Position numbers and translations under genes: made by a program | Origin: JACDCY01 sp051305945 | GTDB lineage: Bacteria > Gemmatimonadota > Gemmatimonadetes > Gemmatimonadales > Gemmatimonadaceae | Length of the DNA: 64,000 nucleotides | Direction of reading: 5' to 3' | Assembly (NCBI GenBank): GCA_051305945.1 | Contig: JBPPMH010000171.1 | Coordinates: forward strand, 25,164 to 89,163 | Shown: positions 59,621 through 64,000 of the stretch, piece after piece | Position numbering within the stretch: the stretch's first letter is position 1 | Layout of the letters: each line of letters opens with the position of its first letter | Notes under the pieces: generated by a model | What the model saw: only the letters and a program-made list of their open reading frames with translations | Told to the model about the DNA's origin: nothing | Databases searched by the model: none

Positions 59621-61288
59621 CTACTTGCCGCGCTCGAACACCACGCGCCCGCCGACGACCGTCAGCATCACTCTCGCCTCCCGAATGCTTTCGGGAGCGA
59701 TGCGCGTGATGTCGCGATCGATCAGCACGATGTCGGCGAGCCTGCCCGGCGAGAGCGCCCCCTTGCTTCCCTCCGCGAACTCCGCGTACGCCGAGCCGGT
59801 CGTGTAGGCGCGGAGCGCATCCTCCACGGTGATCTTCTGCTCCGGCACCCAGCCACCGGGATTCCGATTGTCCAGCGTCCTGCGGGTCACCGCCCCGTAA
59901 ATTCCCTCGAGCGGCGTCGGCGGAGCCACGTACCAGTCACTGCCGAACGCCAGCGACGCGCCCGCGTCGAGCAGCGACTTGAAGGCGTACGTCGTGCGCG
60001 AGCGCTCGGCGCCAATCACCTTGTCCGCCCAGCGCCCGTCGTCGATCGCGTGATACGGCTGCATGCTCGGGATGACCCGCAGCTGCGCGAACCGCGGAAA
60101 ATCCTGCGGCGCGATGTGCTGCGCGTGCTCGACGCGGAAGCGGCGGTCGCGTGCGCCGTTTTCGCGAGCCACGCGCTCGAATATGTCGAGCTGCAACCGG
60201 ATCGCCCGGTCGCCGATCGCGTGCACCAGCACGTGCAGTCCCGCGTCGTCTGCCCCCTTGGTCCAGTTGTACAGATTCTCCGGCGTGTTCACCAGCAGCC
60301 CGCGATCGTTCGGCGCGTCGGTGAACGGCTCGAAGAATGCCGCCGTATGTGAGCCGAGCGATCCGTCCACGAATCCCTTGAGCGCGCCGATGCGGAGCCA
60401 GTCGTCGCCTCGTCCGGCCGCGGCGACCGTGTCGCGCAAACGCGCCCAGGAAGAGAGCGGCACGGCCGCATAGATCCTGGTGCGCAGCCCGCCGCGCGCG
60501 TGCGCCCGCCGGAACACGGCGAGATCACCCCAGCCACCCATGTGGTGAATCGAGGTGACGCCCTGCTCGGCGACGTGCGCCATCGCCGCCTCGAGCGCGC
60601 GGTCGTTCATGGCGTCGGACGGCGCCGGCTCCGCGCGGCTCACCAGTGACGTTGCGTTGTCCTTGAGGAGGCCGGTCAGCTCGCCGGCGGCGTCCCGCAC
60701 GATGGTCCCGCCCGCGATGTCGCGTGCCTCGCGCGTGACGTTGGCCGCGCGCAACGCGGCCGTATTCGCCAGCGACATGTGGCCGTCGAGCCGGTTGATC
60801 CAGACCGGATTGTTCGGCGTCACCGAGTCTATCCAGTCGTGCCGCGGCAACTCACCGCCCCACTGCTCGTGATCCCAGTTCCCTTCGGTGATCCAAGTGC
60901 CCGCGGGCACCGTCGCGGCGAACGCCTTTATCCGCGCGATGAACTCCGCCGGCGTCGCGGCATCGCGCAGCTGGACCGACGCGAGCCCGCGGCCGCCGTC
61001 AATGAAGTGGACGTGCGAGTCGATGAAGCCCGGCACGAGCAGCTGGCCGCGCGCGTCGATCACCCGCGTGTTCGCGCCGACGAGACGATTGATTTCCCGA
61101 TCTGATCCGACAGCCGCGATCCGGTCGCCGCTGACCGCGACAGCCGTGGCCCACGGCCGCGCCTCGTCCCCGGTCCAGACGCGGGCGTTGGTGATGACGA
61201 AGGTGGCCGGATCTCCGGCAGCCATCGGAAGGCAACCAAGGAGGGAAACGCCAAGTGCGAAGGCGATGAAGGAACTGGTTACACGCAC
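59621..61288 (-). CDS. Exported amidohydrolase (YtcJ-like) lipoprotein
   Basis: The protein is 555 aa with a lipobox (ALGVSLLGC). It is a metal-dependent amidohydrolase of the YtcJ type: VWTGDEARPWATAVAVSGDR, LVPGFIDSHVHFIDGGRGLA with the HxH metal pair, GFVDGSLGSHTAAFFEPFTD, HVLVHAIGDRAI, RFRVEHAQHIAPQDFPRFAQ, LAFGSDWYVAPPTPLEGIYG and the C-terminal small domain ITVEDALRAYTTGSAYAEFA. These enzymes hydrolyse amides or related C-N bonds; the substrate is unknown. It is likely periplasmic or surface-attached. Confidence 0.9.
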   Translation of the reverse strand: MRVTSSFIAFALGVSLLGCLPMAAGDPATFVITNARVWTGDEARPWATAVAVSGDRIAAVGSDREINRLVGANTRVIDARGQLLVPGFIDSHVHFIDGGRGLASVQLRDAATPAEFIARIKAFAATVPAGTWITEGNWDHEQWGGELPRHDWIDSVTPNNPVWINRLDGHMSLANTAALRAANVTREARDIAGGTIVRDAAGELTGLLKDNATSLVSRAEPAPSDAMNDRALEAAMAHVAEQGVTSIHHMGGWGDLAVFRRAHARGGLRTRIYAAVPLSSWARLRDTVAAAGRGDDWLRIGALKGFVDGSLGSHTAAFFEPFTDAPNDRGLLVNTPENLYNWTKGADDAGLHVLVHAIGDRAIRLQLDIFERVARENGARDRRFRVEHAQHIAPQDFPRFAQLRVIPSMQPYHAIDDGRWADKVIGAERSRTTYAFKSLLDAGASLAFGSDWYVAPPTPLEGIYGAVTRRTLDNRNPGGWVPEQKITVEDALRAYTTGSAYAEFAEGSKGALSPGRLADIVLIDRDITRIAPESIREARVMLTVVGGRVVFERGK

Positions 61289-61366
61289 GAGTTACTCCTA
61301 TTCCGGTAACGGAACAGACACGTCGAGTACACTGCAGTATGGGCTCGAACTGGCCGCGTTATCGCC

Positions 61367-62239
61367 CTAGTTCATCGCCGGCAGCGCCGGCATCTGCATC
61401 TCGGTATAGCCTTCCGGAATCGCGAAGACCGACGGAAAGACCGTCTCCCGCTTGATGTTGGACAGCGTGGTAGTGGTCGGAGGGATCGCCATGTCGCCTT
61501 CGGTCACGCCGGTCACGCCGGTCACCCGGTCCACATGCCGCAGCGCGAGGCCCCGCGGCGTCGCCCGCTCGAGCTTCTGCAGCTCGGCCGCGGCGGTCGA
61601 GTCCATCCACGGCATTCCCGCCGTCATCGCCCTGACGCCGCGCGTGTCCCGCAGCGGATCGGCGAAATCGCTCAGCTCCTCGGCGTAATCGCCTTCGGAC
61701 TCGACGTGCATCATCTCGTTCATGCTTTCGCCCATCATCTCCATCGCGATCGAGATGTCGGCGCTGACCTTGTATCGCTTCGTTGCGAATCCCGAAACGA
61801 TTTCGCCGGCGCCGAGCGAATCAATGATGATGTTGCTGACGGTGAACGTCATCTTCGGTTTCTCGCCCAGTGACGCCATCATCTCCTGGAGCTGCGCCAT
61901 CATCTTGCCTGGATGCATGAACGTCTTCTCGTCGTGCACCAGGAGCGTTACCACCGAAGTGTCGCCGCTGTCCTGAACGATGATCGAGAGGTCGTTTCCA
62001 CCCATACCGGGCATCGCCGGCATCGGCATCCCGGTGCCGCCACGCAGATCGAGCCGCGTGTTCTTCCCCGAGAGCCACCCCCGGCCCAGTTGCTCCGTGC
62101 CCGTTGCCGAATCGCCGGTCGTCACTCTCACGTCGAACGTGAGTCCTGCCGCGTCCTGCGCCGCTGCCGACCTGATTCCGAGCACAGCAGCGGCGGCAGC
62201 CGCCACGACCAACCCTCGCCACAAATGAATTTCCCGCAC
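61367..62239 (-). CDS. Exported hypothetical Met-rich protein (DUF4412-like)
   Basis: The protein is 290 aa with a signal peptide (GLVVAAAAAAVLGIRSAAAQ). It is beta-rich with many Met residues: GTGMPMPAMPGMGGNDLSII, HDEKTFMHPGKMMAQLQEMM and EMMGESMNEMMHVE. The second half has repeated GVTGVTEG and a final YTEMQMPALPAMN. The layout (strands with a late FATKRYKVSADI segment) resembles outer-membrane-lipoprotein-sorting/DUF4412-like proteins, but this is tentative. Met-rich segments may bind copper. It is 78 bases upstream of the amidohydrolase on the same strand. Confidence 0.65.
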   Translation of the reverse strand: MREIHLWRGLVVAAAAAAVLGIRSAAAQDAAGLTFDVRVTTGDSATGTEQLGRGWLSGKNTRLDLRGGTGMPMPAMPGMGGNDLSIIVQDSGDTSVVTLLVHDEKTFMHPGKMMAQLQEMMASLGEKPKMTFTVSNIIIDSLGAGEIVSGFATKRYKVSADISIAMEMMGESMNEMMHVESEGDYAEELSDFADPLRDTRGVRAMTAGMPWMDSTAAAELQKLERATPRGLALRHVDRVTGVTGVTEGDMAIPPTTTTLSNIKRETVFPSVFAIPEGYTEMQMPALPAMN

Positions 62240-62369
62240 TGCTGCCTCTCGGGTTAGTGGTCGATTCGCCGCCAGGGCGCCAGACGAATATCGGGGCCAG
62301 ATGGATAATCGCCAGAGTCACTTGGGGGTCACACGGCGGTAATGCGCCCGCCGGACCAACTCGGTGGCT

Positions 62370-63371
62370 CTACTCGTCCTTGCGGGACTCCGCCGGCTTG
62401 TCGTGGTGCTGTCCGAGCGTCGCCAGCGGCGGGATGGAGGGCAGGTCGTGCCGCGGCCAGCGCAGCGACGCCACCACCGATACGGTCAGGACCAGGGCGA
62501 CGACTCCCAGGGAGATGCCGATCGGAATGTGCACGAACTGCTCGCCCAGCATCTTCAGGCCGATGAACACCAGGACGATAGACAAGCCGATCTTCAAGTA
62601 GTGGAACTTGTCCACGATCCCCGCGAGCAGGAAATACAGCGCCCTGAGGCCGAGCACCGCGCACACGTTGGACGTGTACACGATGAACGGGTCGCGGGTG
62701 ACGGCGAAGATCGCCGGAATCGAATCGGTCGCGAAGATCACGTCCGTCGTCTCCACCAGCACGAGCACGATGAACAGCGGCGTGGCCATGAGCCGAAGCG
62801 TGCCCGTCTCGTCCGGCGCGCGGATGAAGAACTTCTGGCCGTGATACTCGCTGGTCACCGGAATCACCTTTCGCACCAGCCGTAGCACTGGGTTGTCTTC
62901 CGGATCGTACTGATCCCCGGCCTTCTGCAGCGCCATGCGCACGCCGGTGAACACGAGGAACGCGCCGAAGATGTAGAGAATCCACTCGAACCGCGAGACC
63001 AGCACGGCGCCCGCTCCGATCATCGCCCCTCGCAGGACCAGCGCGCCCATGATCCCCCACAGCAGCACCCGATGCTGATACTGCATCGGGATCCTGAAGT
63101 ACCCGAAGATCAGGACGAACACGAAGATGTTGTCGACCGAGAGCGCGTACTCGATCAGATATCCGGCCAGAAACTCCAGTCCCGACGTCGTTCCCATGAA
63201 GCGGAACACGAACAGCGAGAAGGTGAGCGACAGCCCGACCCAGAGCGCGCTCCACGCGGCTGCCTCCTTGAGCGAGACATGCCGCGGCCGCCGATGGAAG
63301 ACGAGCAGATCCACCGCGATGAGCGTCAGCACGACGGCGTTGAAGCCGATCCACCCCCATACGCTCGTCAC
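62370..63371 (-). CDS. TerC/Alx family membrane protein
   Basis: The protein is 333 aa with about nine TM helices. Hallmarks are YLIEYALSVDNIFVFVLIFG and VETTDVIFATDSIPAIFAVT, both with conserved Asp residues in membrane helices, and FGAFLVFTGVRMAL. TerC-type proteins export metal ions, probably Mn2+, and protect metallated secreted proteins; Alx is the E. coli relative. No yybP-ykoY riboswitch can be fitted in the 30 bases to the preceding stop. It is probably the second gene after the short gene at 63402. Confidence 0.93.
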   Translation of the reverse strand: MTSVWGWIGFNAVVLTLIAVDLLVFHRRPRHVSLKEAAAWSALWVGLSLTFSLFVFRFMGTTSGLEFLAGYLIEYALSVDNIFVFVLIFGYFRIPMQYQHRVLLWGIMGALVLRGAMIGAGAVLVSRFEWILYIFGAFLVFTGVRMALQKAGDQYDPEDNPVLRLVRKVIPVTSEYHGQKFFIRAPDETGTLRLMATPLFIVLVLVETTDVIFATDSIPAIFAVTRDPFIVYTSNVCAVLGLRALYFLLAGIVDKFHYLKIGLSIVLVFIGLKMLGEQFVHIPIGISLGVVALVLTVSVVASLRWPRHDLPSIPPLATLGQHHDKPAESRKDE

Positions 63372-63401
63372 CCGCGGACTCCCCGTCCGGGATAGCTCAG
63401 G

Positions 63402-63743
63402 CTAGCGTCTCGTCTCGAGCGCGTCGCGGACGTCGAGCAGCACCTCGAAGTACAGCTGCTCGCGGCGGTAAGCGAAATCCAGCGTAACCATCTGCGAGTC
63501 GTCGCCGGACGCGCGCGCGCGCTCGAACGCCTCGCGATACATCTCTTCCAGGTTTGTCAGGATCCTGTCTCGGCTTCGCGGCATGCGGGTCTTCTCTATC
63601 GCGTTGGGTGTGAGGCGTGGGACTTCATCGCCGTGCGGACCGGAGACCGCGTCCTCGAGGAAGCGCTCCGGGTCTTTGTTGTCGAAGACGTACTTACGGG
63701 CCGCGCTGAGTACGAAGCGGCGTGGATTGGGCGGCTGCGGCAA
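63402..63743 (-). CDS. Hypothetical acidic protein
   Basis: The protein is 113 aa with GGAG 5 bases before the ATG at 63743. It has no signal peptide. Readable stretches are FVLSAARKYVFDNKDPERFL, GPHGDEVPRLTPNAIEKTRM and LTNLEEMYREAFERARASGD; the C-terminal half is a charged helix (TLDFAYRREQLYFEVLLDVR). I do not recognise it. The 5' end overlaps the ferredoxin gene by 50 bases and the 3' end lies 30 bases before terC. Confidence 0.6.
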   Translation of the reverse strand: MPQPPNPRRFVLSAARKYVFDNKDPERFLEDAVSGPHGDEVPRLTPNAIEKTRMPRSRDRILTNLEEMYREAFERARASGDDSQMVTLDFAYRREQLYFEVLLDVRDALETRR

Positions 63744-64000
63744 ATGGGGCTCCAGTCAGGGAGTCGAAAGCTAGCCGATGGAAGACCGCTTCCTCCACGG
63801 CACGCCCGTGCTTCAGGTGATCGACCACGATCCGCTCGAGCAGCTCGTCGGTCACCCCGGCGTACCAAATCCCGTCCGGATACACCACTACGATCGGCCC
63901 GCCGGCGCACACGCCGAGGCAGGGCGTCTCGCCGCGCTTCACCCGCTGGGGGCCGAACAACAGCCCCTCGCGCTGCAGCAGCAAGGACAACCTGGCGTAC
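63694..64000 (-). CDS. (2Fe-2S) ferredoxin-like protein, 5' partial at the right edge
   Basis: The frame is open through the window edge, so the N-terminal half is missing; an internal TTG at 63990 is not taken as the start. The visible part reads RVKRGETPCLGVCAGGPIVV, then VYPDGIWYAGVTDELLERIV and DHLKHGRAVEEA, which corresponds to the second half of thioredoxin-like 2Fe-2S ferredoxins (CxxxC-GP, VYPxGVWY). The first Cys pair would lie beyond the edge. The C-terminal ~25 residues overlap the next gene and look dispensable. Confidence 0.82.
   Translation of the reverse strand, partial: YARLSLLLQREGLLFGPQRVKRGETPCLGVCAGGPIVVVYPDGIWYAGVTDELLERIVVDHLKHGRAVEEAVFHRLAFDSLTGAPFAAAAQSTPLRTQRGP

Noticed and set aside
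62370..63401. A yybP-ykoY manganese riboswitch before terC
   Set aside because: Only 30 bases separate the upstream stop from the terC start, too short for this riboswitch; any leader would lie further upstream and outside recognisable structure.

Overview
The window is high-GC, densely coded chromosomal DNA, most likely from a Gemmatimonadota-type soil or sediment bacterium. This is inferred from gene content, not from a marker gene. The pointers are a Ser/Thr kinase fused to TPR and PD40 beta-propeller repeats, a TonB-type receptor with a carboxypeptidase-regulatory domain, many small secreted lipoproteins, a long-form IspH, a fused E1 alpha/beta 2-oxoacid dehydrogenase and several two-TM/coiled-coil proteins. 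I see no rRNA, tRNA, CRISPR array, insertion sequence, integrase or phage gene.

Layout. 1-8.1 kb: end of a kinase/TPR/PD40 sensor coupled to an outer-membrane receptor, then three lipoproteins (PD40, FN3, HAF-like). 8.3-12.4 kb: a DUF2182/DUF1326 pair, then an RsbQ-like hydrolase followed by a PAS histidine kinase. 12.4-18.4 kb: a decayed small-protein/nucleotidyltransferase pair, gamma-glutamyltransferase, QueD, small membrane proteins, an AAC(6')-Ii-like acetyltransferase, an esterase and PPK2. 18.5-28.3 kb: DUF1428, DEAD-box helicase, KefB/YbaL antiporter, membrane LuxR regulator, MMPL exporter and Tet-type MFS exporter. 28.3-36.5 kb: IspH, S66 peptidase, a HEPN/nucleotidyltransferase module with its own operator, a truncated CDF transporter, GmhA and a DEIH helicase. 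36.6-41.8 kb: two related secreted Cys-motif proteins, phosphofructokinase, an unannotated SelW/Rdx-like selenoprotein with an in-frame UGA, a pseudopilin and a hydrolase. 41.9-49.9 kb: hydrolase, DUF4015-like protein, two-TM coiled-coil protein, Ser/Thr kinase and Lon. 49.9-64 kb: ASST-like and Ig/PPC lipoproteins, class A PBP, NadE, E1 fusion, amidohydrolase, TerC and a 2Fe-2S ferredoxin cut by the window edge.

The most interesting items are: (1) the small selW-like gene at 38971-39198 (minus), whose CxxU motif is encoded by TGC-N6-TGA and is followed by a hairpin with a GGUCU apical loop, as expected for a bacterial SECIS; (2) the HEPN/MNT module at 31425-32518, whose start codon and predicted promoter are covered by two 18-bp palindromes exactly 20 bp apart; (3) a family of large imperfect intergenic inverted repeats sharing a common vocabulary, and a heptamer array immediately upstream of lon; (4) the RsbQ-like/PAS-histidine-kinase pair; (5) the remnant nucleotidyltransferase at 12585-12653.

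Several genes are translationally coupled by ATGA/GTGA overlaps or one-base gaps, which supports the start sites chosen. Clear intrinsic terminators are at 6956-6990 (minus), 28311-28339 (both strands) and 59572-59606 (plus). No intergenic stretch clearly exceeds 300 bases except 28914-29215, which is mostly a large inverted repeat.
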